DNA of 64,000 nucleotides from positions 101,003-165,002 of the forward strand of contig NQMI01000106.1 in assembly GCA_002270565.1 (NCBI GenBank), given 5' to 3'. Shown here piece after piece: positions 47,075-57,999 of this stretch. A model generated the notes under the pieces. That model was given only the letters and a program-made list of their open reading frames with translations, did not search any database and had not been told where the DNA came from. The stretch is from Stenocarpella maydis. Its lineage: Eukaryota > Ascomycota > Sordariomycetes > Diaporthales > Diaporthaceae. The position numbers were made by a program, and so were the translations under genes. The stretch's first letter is position 1; every line of letters starts with the position of its first letter.

Positions 47075-48589
47075 GGCCTGTTAGTATAGCTGGTGACGGC
47101 GGGGCAGCCTTGACAGCATTCTTGACTGGGCTGTAGCAGAAATTGGCCCCTTTGGCATAAACCTCGATCCCCTGCAAACTGTATCAGCAATCTGCACTTA
47201 AAAATTGGCCGGATCAGGTACCACGGCTGCGATGATCTGGTGCGGTTGCTGTGGGAGACCCTCAGCGATGAAGCTGGCGGGTGGGCGAGGACACTGCTCC
47301 AAGTGTCAAGGCTATCAACCTTGGAAGGCAGCAAGGGTGCTGGGGCTGCTGAGATCACGGCGCTTTACTAGCTGGCTTGCGAATGACCACAAACCCAATC
47401 CAATTTCAGATGATGAGGTACAGTATAATGATACATGACAGGCTGCTGTTGAACCCGACTAGGTACCTAGGTATTCCACTTGGGGGACTGGATGAATGGC
47501 TTAGTTAGGAGAATAGAGAAAGGCTGAAAAGAATCTAGCAAGACTGAGTTGCAGAACTCTGACAAGCAATGAGATGCAGCAATACGTGCTAATATGCTGT
47601 GCGGTATTGTAAGCACTAACTACATACTGGGTCTCAATTTTAGACTGTGGGGTGATGAGCTTGCATATACATATTGGTCTCACTCTTGGCCGATATTAAC
47701 TAGCTGAAGGGTTTCCCTGGATGTACTTCTGGCCTATTCGAGATCCCCAACGAGCCTGTTGACGGTTACGAAACTTGGGTCTGACCTGTAGTAATGCTTC
47801 TCCGGCGAGCATCAAAAAGGTTTTGACTCTATCAGAAACTCCTCCAGAATGCGTACAGCTTAGGCCCTACGGTTCTTAATTCATTGCCGGGTTGGTCAGA
47901 ATGGAGGTTAAGGCCCTGTTTGCTTCAATGATCAGTAGATGTCTGTCGTCTAAACTGTGTATCAGGAAAGGATTAGTTCTGAGATATTCGCTTCCATCTT
48001 CCATGATTGTCCGTGTCCCAGAACTCCATAACTTACTAATCTGCCCCTTAGCCCCTCTTGTAATTTGTTACCCTAACTTAAATAAGTTAAAGTCGGAGGT
48101 CTGAATGATAATGGATGCTTCCTTGGCACAGAAAGGGAGTCTATGATATTTGTCCACTTTGGGTTTCTATAGCCTCATACTTTTGTAGGACACGCGTCCT
48201 GACAAGGTACCTAGAAGAATTTAAGGCTATTACAATTAAAATGTGTGAATTCGCAGAGATAATGAAGTAGGACAACCAGCGAGTGAAAAGCATGCTGAAC
48301 ATCGACCTAAAACGATAAACATCGATTGAGCTGCTGTATCTGGTCTCGAGGCCGTTTCCGGGCAGAGCTGCTGCAGGGATGCCTACAAGTCATGATTCCA
48401 ACCTAACATTGAATCATGACCACTTGGTTTGTAAGTTCAGGCTGGATAGAACTTTACTCACGAAAGCCACTCACTCCTTGCAGCATTTGACGATATTAGA
48501 TTCCTCACCTCGGCGAGATCGGAAGAATGAGAATGGAGACCAAGCACGATGGATGAGTCATGCTTCTTCGATCATGCTCATCGGCTCCA

Positions 48590-48683
48590 GCTGGTTGTCT
48601 TCAATTTTAATCTAGTTATAATTCCTTTAAAAAGACCTATAGTAGTCTCTTTATATAATTATAAGTACTTAAAGCCTAATCTT
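48590..48683 (+). repeat. short dispersed repeat, copy 3 (RIP-like)
   Basis: GCTGGTTG...AATTCCTTTAAAAAGACCTA...TACTTAAAGCC. It aligns with copy 1, with C-to-T and G-to-A changes. It lies just left of the inverted-repeat element. Confidence 0.35.
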
Positions 48684-48807
48684 TAGTAAAACAAAAAATA
48701 ATAATAATGATGAAATTTTAAACATAGTAATTTATTATTAGAAAAATTCCTGAAAATAAATACATTTAAGAGATTACGATGTGAATACCGCCGTGTTTAT
48801 GACTCTT

Positions 48808-49517
48808 AGAGCAGTCAACGCCCGCCTACCCAGCTTTTCAGGACCGCCCACCCAGCTCAATTCTGTCTGCCCACCCAGTATAAGAAATTTAGCATATAGC
48901 CTACTATGGTTTCTCATACCCCCTCTCTAAAATACCTTACCTTAAAGCTCTTAGAGCCTCTAAACACATCTTAAAGCCCCTTAACACGCCTAGAGAAAGG
49001 GCCCTCCATATGCCTAGAGGAAGGGCCCTTAGCATGCCCTAGAGAAAGCGCCTCCATAAAGGCCCTTTAGAGATATAATGCGCCCTTCATTTAAGTATAT
49101 AAAGGGACTTTATCTAAGTATATAAAGGCCTTTCTTTAAGTATATTAAGGCCTTTTCTTTAGGTATATAAAACGCTCTTTTTTTTAGCTATATAAAAAGT
49201 TTATCAGGTATATTAAAAGCTTATTAAGTATATGAAAAGCCTATTAAATTTATTTAAAGCTCCTTAAATAAATAAAAAGTTTAAAAGGTTAAGAGTTTAA
49301 AGGATTAGGATGAAGAGTGTAAAGGGTTAGGGTTAAGAATCTAAAGGGTCAGGATTAGGAATTTAAAGGGTAAGGGAAGCGGGGTAGCTCTTTTCCACTT
49401 TAAGAGGTACAAGAATTCCTAATAAGCTGCATGCTTAATGCTTGTACTAGGTGGGCGAACAGGGTCGAGCTGGGTGGGCGGTCCTGAAAAGCTGGGTAGG
49501 CGGACGTTAACTGCTCT
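48808..49517. mobile_element. 710-bp terminal-inverted-repeat element (MITE-like)
   Basis: The left end AGAGCAGTCAACGCCCGCC and the right end (inverse complement AGAGCAGTTAACGTCCGCC) continue as inverted repeats of about 75 bases, with CTACCCAGCTTTTCAGGACC and CGCCCACCCAGCTC shared exactly. The inside has no coding capacity. It holds a ladder of degenerate units of 22-30 bases around AAGTATATAAAGGCCTTT (about 49080-49260), GCCTAGAGAAAGGGCCC units (48985-49050) and telomere-like GGGTTAGGGTTA (49324-49335). No clear target duplication is seen. It looks like a non-autonomous DNA element, but the class is not certain. Confidence 0.6.
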
Positions 49518-50481
49518 TGTAGGCCTTCCAGGAAGCTGACATCGGCGATTGGGGGTCAAGGGCATATGTATTCCAACAGGAGGGCCTTGCACTGGCGGTA
49601 AAATCACTGCTTACCCATGGAGGTTGGCTCCAGCTCGCCATAACCCCGATCCATAACCCCGGTTAAAAGATAAACTTATCTCATGCTCGTGTGGGGGTTG
49701 AGAGCCCCTGGCACGAGTAACTCGTTGTCGTATTAATATACTACACCATACCTTGGCTGTCTTTCTACTATCAGCGGACCGCATGACACTTGTGTGTTTT
49801 AGGCTTCCGAGGGCCACCTGTCAAACCTTATCGTACTAAGCCCCTTTCCGGATTAAAAGTTGGCTGGGCTCTGGTAATGCCGGGTCGTGAGACCTGGCTG
49901 ATAATGTTCCCCCACACCACCCCCGATGATTCCGAATCCGAAAGTCGCTCGGGCTGGTTATTGAGATTTATGCGCCAGTGTGGACTTCGGGCGGCTTGTC
50001 TTACCCTTATCGCCGGATGAACACTTGACAGGAGAGGTTTCTCGACTGGCAGGACGGGTTTTGGGGTGCCTCCTTACCTTCATATATGGCGTCGTCCCCT
50101 GGCCTGGTGTCGGCATGCAGATTCGTCAAATTCGCAATTATTGCCCGAGATGGTATCATGGGTGGAATGCGGGGTCCCACAGTAGCGATTGAGGGAGCAG
50201 TCGCAAAAGACCGTCAAGAACCCACCGCTCGGATATGCACAACACGGTGACCTCCCAGCTAACTCTGTTCTCGTCGTTAGTGCGCATGTCTCTAGGAAAG
50301 GACAGCCAGGCCAGCTCACGAGATTATCAGCCTCACCCCGTCTACCGTGTGTCTAATTTCCCCCCCAAACACATTTCCCGGCCACGCGGTGGGGCAACCA
50401 ACAAGGAATGGACCTGCCACTGCTCACTCGAATAACAATAAGAACGAAAACCGAGACAATAACCTGACTCTGACAGTGGTC
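49518..50481. other. intergenic, upstream of the Zn2Cys6 regulator
   Basis: No gene. The last few hundred bases are the likely promoter and leader of the regulator; no TATA box is obvious. Confidence 0.5.
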
Positions 50482-52824
50482 ATGGAGCAATACGTTACAA
50501 CATTCAGCGCCACGGGCCGTCAGCCAAAAGAAACATGCAAGCAGTGCCGATTCCGCAAGGTGCGCTGCGACGGGAAACGTGGAGAGAAAGGCTGTGGTGA
50601 CTGCGACCGGCTCAAGTTCTCGTGCTCATTTGTCACGCCTCTGCCTCCAACGCCCACGTCGACGACAGAGGGTGAGCCTTCCGACCATCCCAGCCCGACG
50701 TCTGATAGACCCGTGGAACGTCGCAGGACGAGCAAGGCGTGCATCCCCTGTCGGCAGCACAAGGTTCGCTGCTCAGGGGGTACGCCATGTCTTGCATGCA
50801 AGAAAAGAGTAGTCACCTGTGTTTATGGTACAGATGGACGACGGAGGAGTAGTCGGGCCACCACGGGGGCAGTGAGCACAGCCGGAACGCCCACAGATTT
50901 GCTATTCCCACCCGTGGCCGAGAGCACGACGAGCACTGAGGACACATCAAATGCATCACCATCACCGACCACGCCTATCGCCACAAGCCTAGAGCGAGCA
51001 ACAATCTCCGCGCCGCAGAGCCATGAAGTGCCGTCGTTACTCCCCCCCGATATCCAGGTGCTTGTAGAATTCTACTTTGCCCACGTCTATCCCCTATCCT
51101 CATATGCCTTTCTTCACCCCCAGACCACCATCCGCCAATGCAGCAATGGCGAGCTGGAAACCAGCCTGTCATATGCCATTGCCGCGGTGGTCAGTTACCA
51201 CCAAGGCTCACCACACAGCAGGGAGCAGGCCGAGTCATCCTGGGCCCAAGCAGCGGAGGACCTGATCTGGAAGAACCTCGAGTCGCCCTCCGTGTCACGC
51301 CTGCAGGCATTGCTGCTGGTAATTCTCTACAGGGTAGAGACCGGTGCGTTTCAACGAGCCTTTATGCTCTCCGCCTTGGCCGCCCGTGCTGCCGCCGCGA
51401 TGAGGCTCAACCACGAACGAGACAGACCAACTGCGAACAGCACTTCTCCGGAAGTCAGGAGGCGCGTCATGTGGAGCCTGAAGCTGGTCGAGCGATACTT
51501 CTCTACAGGACTGCCAGAGTTCGAGCTCTGCCCCGTAGACAGCGTCTACCTTGACTTGCCATGTTGGGAACAGGAGTTCAGCGACACCAGGACCGACAGC
51601 TCGGAGCGGACTCTCCAGTCCTGCGACTTCGGATCATATCACTTGTGCGTACGCCTTGAGATGCTACGCCGGGATCTCATGAAGCTCAACCGGTCCTTAT
51701 CCCTCTTCGACACGGCCTTCCCACAGCTACCGTCAGTCATGCACGGCTTCGAGCAGCACCTCACGCGCATTGAGGCTGAACTCCCTGGGGGACCGACCCT
51801 CACCGCCGAGAGGATCTCATCGCTCCTCGACAGCCCCTGGCTGCCGCGTCAGATCCTCGTGCACCTATCCTTTCATCACTCCCAGTGCGACCTATACCGC
51901 CTCCTCGTCCGCAACTATCCCGAAGCCGCACCGGCCGCCGTGCTGAACGCGGTCGAACCGTCCCTACTGGCGAGGGCAGAGCAGCTCTGCCTGCAGCACG
52001 CCACCGCCATCGTGGACATCCTCGCCACGCTTAACCAGGTCAGCCACAGGGCCCGAGCACTCGAGTTTGACACCGCCATCTGCGGGTATCACGCCACGAG
52101 GCTGCTCTTGTTCATCGCGCAGTCGTCCCAGTCGCCCAACAAGCCATCGGAGGAGTGGGCACTGAGCAGGGCGGAGCTTTGCCTGGCTGCCCTGCGGCGG
52201 TTCTTCCCTTCGAGTAGGCTCGCCCGCCCGGTCCTCGAGGAGATGAAGAGGGCCATCTCAGACCTTCCCACCCGGGGTCCAGCCATAATTTTATCTGCCC
52301 CGAGCAGGCTCGAAAGCCCTGGCCCAACCACGGCCAACAGTGGAAAGAAGGACCCTACAGCGGGCATAGGCGCCGCCGCGAGGGTCCGCCAGAGGCTGGC
52401 GATCCACAGCCTCCTGCGCCAGGCCGACTTCCCAGACGGCGACGAGCAACCGCCCTCTCCGGACGACATCACGCATGGCAGCTTGGGCAGCGGTGGTGGT
52501 AGTGGTGCCACGACAGCAGCGGCCACCGCGGCCAAGGCGCCCAGTCCGAGACTGCCTGGGATAGCTGCCCTGGAGATGCCACAGGTGCCGCCGCCTACCG
52601 GGTATATCTTGTCGCGGAGACAGGGCCCATCGCCGCCTTCCGACAGAGAGTTGGAGGCGGATCCGTGGCAGTCGGGCTGGCGCGAGGGAGGGTTCTCGGC
52701 TGATACATGGCGCTCTCGGAACATCCAGCAGGCTGGTGGTGGAGTTGGCGGCCAGCTGAGCTTCTCATTTCCGTGGCTACAAAGGTGGGAGGGGACTAAT
52801 GCTGTTGCTAGTGAGATCAATTGA
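50482..52824 (+). CDS. Zn2Cys6 transcription factor with two zinc clusters
   Basis: One exon, 780 aa from the ATG at 50482 (MEQYVTTFSATGRQ); no ATG lies between it and the upstream in-frame sequence. Two complete binuclear clusters follow each other: Cys 19-22-29-38-41-48 and Cys 87-90-97-103-106-113, joined by a Pro/Ser/Thr linker. A second linker rich in Ser and Thr leads to a fungal-specific transcription factor domain beginning near residue 180 (LLPPDIQVLVEFYFAHVYPL) and running through the middle of the protein. The C-terminal 130 residues are Gly, Pro and Ser rich. Two clusters in one factor are uncommon; normally one cluster per chain binds a CGG half-site as a dimer. Targets are unknown. 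The nearby P450 is a candidate by position only, with a transposon between them. Nuclear location is expected. Confidence 0.9.
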   Translation: MEQYVTTFSATGRQPKETCKQCRFRKVRCDGKRGEKGCGDCDRLKFSCSFVTPLPPTPTSTTEGEPSDHPSPTSDRPVERRRTSKACIPCRQHKVRCSGGTPCLACKKRVVTCVYGTDGRRRSSRATTGAVSTAGTPTDLLFPPVAESTTSTEDTSNASPSPTTPIATSLERATISAPQSHEVPSLLPPDIQVLVEFYFAHVYPLSSYAFLHPQTTIRQCSNGELETSLSYAIAAVVSYHQGSPHSREQAESSWAQAAEDLIWKNLESPSVSRLQALLLVILYRVETGAFQRAFMLSALAARAAAAMRLNHERDRPTANSTSPEVRRRVMWSLKLVERYFSTGLPEFELCPVDSVYLDLPCWEQEFSDTRTDSSERTLQSCDFGSYHLCVRLEMLRRDLMKLNRSLSLFDTAFPQLPSVMHGFEQHLTRIEAELPGGPTLTAERISSLLDSPWLPRQILVHLSFHHSQCDLYRLLVRNYPEAAPAAVLNAVEPSLLARAEQLCLQHATAIVDILATLNQVSHRARALEFDTAICGYHATRLLLFIAQSSQSPNKPSEEWALSRAELCLAALRRFFPSSRLARPVLEEMKRAISDLPTRGPAIILSAPSRLESPGPTTANSGKKDPTAGIGAAARVRQRLAIHSLLRQADFPDGDEQPPSPDDITHGSLGSGGGSGATTAAATAAKAPSPRLPGIAALEMPQVPPPTGYILSRRQGPSPPSDRELEADPWQSGWREGGFSADTWRSRNIQQAGGGVGGQLSFSFPWLQRWEGTNAVASEIN

Positions 52825-53542
52825 TGGTTGGCCAGATGGGAAATGGGAGATGGGAGTGGAACGGTTGCATTGGTGGATTGGTATAAATTGATCACGGGGC
52901 TCAGACGTTACGGCTTGCGGGCTTGCGGGAGTATCCATTTAATTTTTTTTTTGGTTTTTTTTTGGCTTGCGTTCAATGATACCACTTTGATTCTTGTGAG
53001 ATTTCTAAATTTCATGTTATGCCAGTGCGGAGAGCCTCCTTCTACACTCAGCACCTCGGCTAGTTCCGTCTTCGACAACTTCCTCGAGGCAGTTCCGTGG
53101 TGTACCGGAATGAGCCTCGTGAGGTAACGAGGAGTTTTGCTTAGATGACAGCCCAGGACACATTCAGTCAAGACCCCCAAGTGGCAAATCATCTCGGCCA
53201 ATACTAAAATGGAAACGCAGCCGAGCCGAAGTCGACCCATGGCCTTATCTCGCGCACATGATTCGGACAATCCCTGGCGCCATGCTAGCTGAAAGCACAC
53301 CACCGACATCACCGAGCCAGGCCCGGGACGACAACCACATGCTGAACTCGGGTGGCTGGACTACCGGTTTTCCCCGCCGCCACCCATGTCTTGAATCAGA
53401 AAGCAAACAGACGGCTGGCATTTCTTTCAGAGATATCGGCCGGGCCCAGGCTGCATTCGCGGCGCCGCGTCGGACATCCGGTCGCGTTCATCTCCCTGAT
53501 AAGCTTTCATGCATACCAGCCCTCGGGTGGATACCTACATAG
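52825..53542. other. intergenic, 3' flank of the regulator
   Basis: No gene. T-rich runs near 52945-52965 could serve in 3' end formation. It ends at the left TIR of the Tc1/mariner element. Confidence 0.5.
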
Positions 53543-55025
53543 TGTACAACCCCCCGGGATTACAAACGTTAATTTATGACTTCCGTTCGCTACAGTGGGG
53601 AAAATGCAACGCTATCTAGAAAACATCAGTTTATTAGCAAATTTCTATGGGATTCGATGTACCCACAGATAAACAGCGGTCGATTTTCTTCCCCTTCGCG
53701 TCAATACAATCTCGAAGGCGTTTGGGCATTTCCCGAGCCAATTGCAATAGGAAATCAGTAGGCACTGCCTCCCAGGCAGCAAAAATCGCTTCCCGTAGCC
53801 CTTAAAGGTTAAGGGACTGAATATCATAATGGATTTCGATCCAGTCCTTCATCCAAGCCCAGAAGTTTTCTATTGGATTTAGGTCTGGCGAGTTTGCTGG
53901 CCAATAAAGGAAGGGAACCCTCATCCGGCGGAGCGTTTGCTTCATCAACCGGGCGCGATGTGCGGGGGCGTTATCGTGCTGGAAAACACCATAGCTGCCG
54001 AGGGCGTTATGGAAGAAATCTCTGACGAGAGGGAGGATCTCCGAGCAGTAATTATACTGGTTGACGCCTCCGAAGCCCTTCTCCCATACATAACCTGGTC
54101 CTTTCCTCCTTCCAGCGAAGCAACTCCACTACATCCAGCCTATAGGGTGCCGGCGTAATAAAGCGAAGCTCGTGATATCTTCAAAATTGTGTACGGTTGC
54201 CCATTGTGTATACATAGGGTCATTAACTGCCCACGTCTCGTTAGAGAAGATGATGTCTTCCCAGTCTTGAGGATTCGGCCGTTAGTCTAACATTTCTTTA
54301 TACTACTTAATGCAGGCTTGCTCGTTTTCCTCGCTATGCTGGATGCATCGGGGGCGGCGGCGGCGTTTGAAACCGAGCGTTTGTAGTGCTGTGGCGAGGG
54401 CATACTCGCTGATGTGGTTGAGGCCTGGAGGAAGAAACCAACGAAGGTCTGACCATGAGACATTGCGAAGCCTCGGATTTGCTAGGTACCACCTCCATAA
54501 TTCGAGGCGTTGAGGTGTATTGAGGGCAGGTTGGTGTTTGCAGTGTTTTTGAGGCGTCACAGGGTGACTCAGCGCCCACTGAACTTAACGAGGCGTATGC
54601 TCTAAACACTTGGCGATGGTGTCAATACTATAATCAGTATGCTGACGAAGCGTACGTATTTCAATCCGTTGATCACGATTGAGTTCTTCAGCACGACGAC
54701 GACGACGTTCCTGACGAGCGGCGGAGGGGCTAGAGGAAGGGGAAGCGTCGGCGGCCCTCTCGGCGAGGTATCGAATGCGAGGGGTATGTGGTGTGTAAAG
54801 CAGCCGATTGAGGTTCATTCTGAAAGTTGGCGATAGCTTCAGGCCGCTGCAAACGGCGGCGACGGCGGCGGCGATGAGGAAATTTGAGCGTTTCATAGCC
54901 TGGAAGTACCGTTAGTATGGAAAGTGCTAGAAAAAGGTACCTAGTGGGGGTGTGTGGGTCAAATGGGTGGGTCGAACGTGACGGTACGAGGCATTTAACG
55001 TTTGTAATCCCGGGGGGTTGTACAC
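53543..55025 (-). mobile_element. Tc1/mariner DNA transposon, complete but inactive
   Basis: 1483 bp with perfect 31-bp terminal inverted repeats (53543-53573 and 54995-55025, starting GTGTACAACCCCCCGGG) and TA on both sides (53541-53542 and 55026-55027). The single transposase frame is on the minus strand. Confidence 0.92.
53634..54896 (-). pseudogene. Tc1/mariner transposase, RIP-inactivated
   Basis: A 1263-base frame (420 codons) from the ATG at 54896. It is in register throughout but has five in-frame stops: TAA 54585-54587, TAG 54303-54305, TAA 54282-54284, TAG 54129-54131 and TAA 53802-53804. The first three fit CAA/CAG changed to TAA/TAG. The N-terminal half has a helix-turn-helix (LRQHTDYSIDTIAKCLEHTP). 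The DDE_3 catalytic domain shows FSNETWAV, where Asn (54240-54242) replaces the usual first catalytic Asp, a GpA change after T. Then come HDNAPAHRA (Asp 53973-53975) and NSPDLNPIENFW (Glu 53868-53870). The spacing of the last two residues fits DD34E. The enzyme cannot be active. Confidence 0.9.
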
Positions 55026-55498
55026 TAGGGCCATGCAGACCAGGCGCCATGTTACACCTTCACCAGGGAAACAAACATTAGATTTCTAAGTCGTGACCCA
55101 CCGACCCACGTCCACTGCGACGGTTACGTCTTCTCCCCGTTTCTAGTATATGGTGGAGGGACTTGGACAAATCGATTAGCTTTTAAGGCATTAACATGAG
55201 TTACATTAGAAATCTGAGGAAACTTCTCTCAAAGACACGTACCATGGGTTCTGTGCGGTAAGTGGGTCAGTACTGGCATAAATAACGTTTATCACCCTGG
55301 TGGAGCTGCAGAATAATGGATCCTGTAGGAGTTCCCACTTTCGGGCTTTCGGGTAGTAGTGGGCGCACGAATACTGTCCCGGTTCCCCACCATAACCAGC
55401 TATATAGCGTCTTTGGATGGGTCCTAGCCACAAGAGGAAAAACAAACTCATCTTCTAATCACCGCACTACCTAGTATTCCGTTGCTAAATTATTGCTC
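55026..55498. other. intergenic, P450 promoter region
   Basis: No gene. It separates the Tc1/mariner right TIR from the P450 start; the promoter must lie here. Confidence 0.5.
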
Positions 55499-57337
55499 AT
55501 GTCTCTGAATAACGTCTCGCATCTTGGCCTGTCGGTCCAGGATGTTTCGAACAGCAATGGAGCGTCCTGGTACGCGCCGTACTTTATCACGGCCGCCCTT
55601 CTCCTTCTCGTTACGTATATGCAGCGGGAGAGCTACCCTGACCTACCCCGGCTGGACCCAAAGAAGGCCACCGAGTTGACCTGGAGATCGCGGCTCCTCA
55701 ACTACATGGGAAAGAGTCGGGAGCTGCTAGCTCAGGGCACGCAGCTGTTCCAGGACCGCCCTTACAAGCTCTATACAGACATTGGGGACCTGGTTATAGT
55801 CCCCAAAGCGTGGGCTGAGGAGCTGAAGAGTAACCGCGAGCTAGACTTCTCCAAGTCAGCAAGTGATGTACGATTATAAAGTCCTGGGGTGATAGCTATA
55901 CAGCTTTAACCCTACTAATAATTTATTATAGGCTACGCATAGTTATGTTCCCGGGCTTACTCCGTTCCATTCCGAGGATGGTTTTATCTCCGTTATCCAG
56001 AACAATCTAACCAAGGCCCTCGGTAGAATTTTCAACGCTGGTTACCCCCTTATCTTATTTCAGTAACTAATTTTATGTTCTTAACTAGTAAACCTAACAG
56101 CACCCATATCGGCAGAGGCCTCTAAAGCCCTCAATGATCTGTTTCCTCGCTCTAAAGGTAAACTTGTTGTTTCATGTCTACACGTTTTAGATCCAGGCAC
56201 TAAGGTCACCACGAGCAGAGTGGGCTGAAGTAACGCCTGATACTCTCATGTTTCTTGTAACGCGCATGTCATCGCGTATCTTTATGGGCGAGGAACTCTG
56301 CAATGACAAGGAGTGGGTTCGGGAGTCGGGGCAGTACGTGTCGGCCGCCTTCCAGTGTGTGTTTCACCTGAACCAGTGGCCGCGATGGACGCGCCCGTGG
56401 GTGCACTGGTTTATGCCCGACTTCGCTGAGGTCCGTCGCCAACTCCATCGCTGCCGCGCCGTCTTACAGCCGCACATCGACCGCCGTATCGCCATTAAGA
56501 AGGCCGCCGCCGCGCGAGGCGAGCCCAACCCATATAATGACTCCATCGAGTGGTTTTCACAGGAATTACGCCCTGATCACGACCCAGCCGAGCTTCAGCT
56601 CGCCATGACCTTGGTTGCCGTCCATACCACAACCGACCTGCTGATCCAGACCATGATGGACATTGCAAAAAACCCCGAAATCCTCGGCCCCTTGCGTGAA
56701 GAGACCATACGTGTCCTCCAGACCGACGGCCTCAAGAAGTCGGCCTTCCAGAAGCTCCGCCTTATGGACGCCTGCTTCAAGGAATCTCAGAGGCTGCGGC
56801 CCATCTTTCTTAGTAAGTTTTCCAACATCAGCCCCCAGCCTCCTCTCCGGGATTAGCAACCCTTGATAGAAATAAAGCTAATCAAACATCTCCGTAGCGT
56901 ACTTCCGACGCAAGGCCCTAGCTGATGTCAAGCTGAAGGACGGCTACGTCCTCAAGAAGGGCACCTTGATGGCTATGGACGGGCGGACAGTGATGCTCAA
57001 CGAGGAATATTACCCGGAGCCACTGCGGTGGGACCCATATCGTTTCATACGAATGCGTGAGGAAGGGGAGGAGAACAAGGCGCACCTTGTTAGCTCCTCC
57101 AACAAGCATATCGGATTCGGCCACGGTATCCACGCCTGCCCGGGCCGCTTCTTCGCCGCTAACGAGCTTAAGATCGCCTTTGCCCACATCTTGCTCAAGT
57201 ATGACTGGAAGGTGCCAGAGGATGTCAGAGACACACCCAGCTACGCGGTCGGCTCAAACTACACGCATCCCTACGGTACAAAGATCCTAGTATCCCGCCG
57301 TCAGGAGGAGCTAGATATGGATGCGTTGGAAAGTTAG
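55499..57337 (+). CDS. cytochrome P450 monooxygenase (CYP68/CYP503-like)
   Basis: Exons 55499-55867, 55932-56022, 56089-56157, 56219-56812 and 56898-57337 give 520 aa with GT-AG introns. The fourth exon start was chosen because only the acceptor at 56217-56218 keeps SKEWAEVTPDTL in frame. There is an N-terminal membrane anchor (YAPYFITAALLLLVTYM), an I-helix VAVHTTTDLL, ExxR as ESQR (Glu 365, Arg 368), a PERF-region DPYRF and the heme loop FGHGIHACPG with Cys 455. The FGHGIHACPGRFFA loop is usual in fungal P450s of the ent-kaurene-oxidase-like and CYP68 groups, often in terpenoid or other secondary metabolism. The reaction is unknown. No terpene cyclase or polyketide synthase gene is in the window. 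It lies between a dead transposon and the second repeat block. Confidence 0.9.
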
Positions 57338-57999
57338 AAGGGAGGTCTAGGAAGGAGGGTTATCCAGGAAGAGGGAGTAGGTAGGTAAAAGAAATTGACT
57401 GCGCTGCAAGCAGCGACAGCAGGGATAAGCGTAGACGGGAGTAACAGGGCCGAGCTAATACCCTAGGGGTCTAGGAAAGAAGGGGCCCTCTGGGAAGGAA
57501 GGAAGTGGCCCTCTAGGAAGGAAGGGAGCCTTCTAAAAGAAGCCTTTTGGGAAGGAAGAGGGGTCTGGGAAGGAAGTTGGGTCTGGAAGGAGGCTTATGC
57601 TTCCTGTTATGTTATCCCATATTCACATCTAATATAACATTTATATTAAACCCAGTGTTAGGAAAATTTGTAGAATTAAATCAAGTATGGAGAAAGCGCC
57701 TAAAATCGTTTGCTAAGATGCAGGGGTCCCTTGCCCCTATAGGGGGTTAATTTCCTCAGCGTTTATATTGTTATGGGCCAACATGGATGGCACCCTGGAA
57801 GACCCGTTTTGAGGACCCAGGCTCCTAGGGCGGACGTCGCGGCACGACCCCACAGGACCCCAGGACCAGCACCTCACTAGGGTTAGGGTTAGGGAGAGCC
57901 CCAACCTGGCTTCAGTCGATCAGGACGAAGCTAATGAATCCAGAAAGGCGGCTTCAGTCGATCAGGATAAAGCCAACAAAGCTATCACTAGTTACCACT
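57338..57999. other. P450 3' flank with purine-rich and telomere-like repeats
   Basis: 57470-57600 has repeated GGAAGGAAG / CTCTAGGAAGG-like purine blocks. 57878-57894 is TAGGGTTAGGGTTAGGG. A 23-base unit GGCTTCAGTCGATCAGGA.. occurs twice around 57908-57970. No gene. Confidence 0.6.

Larger units (their letters stand above)
44873..48807. other. intergenic, no convincing gene
   Basis: No frame with a recognisable domain. The promoter of the OPT gene is probably in the first 250 bases (TTTAAATAAGG on the minus strand near 45056-45068). A- and T-runs occur near 46180 and 46985. TACCTAGGTA is at 47464-47473. Two copies of a dispersed short repeat are listed separately. Confidence 0.5.
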
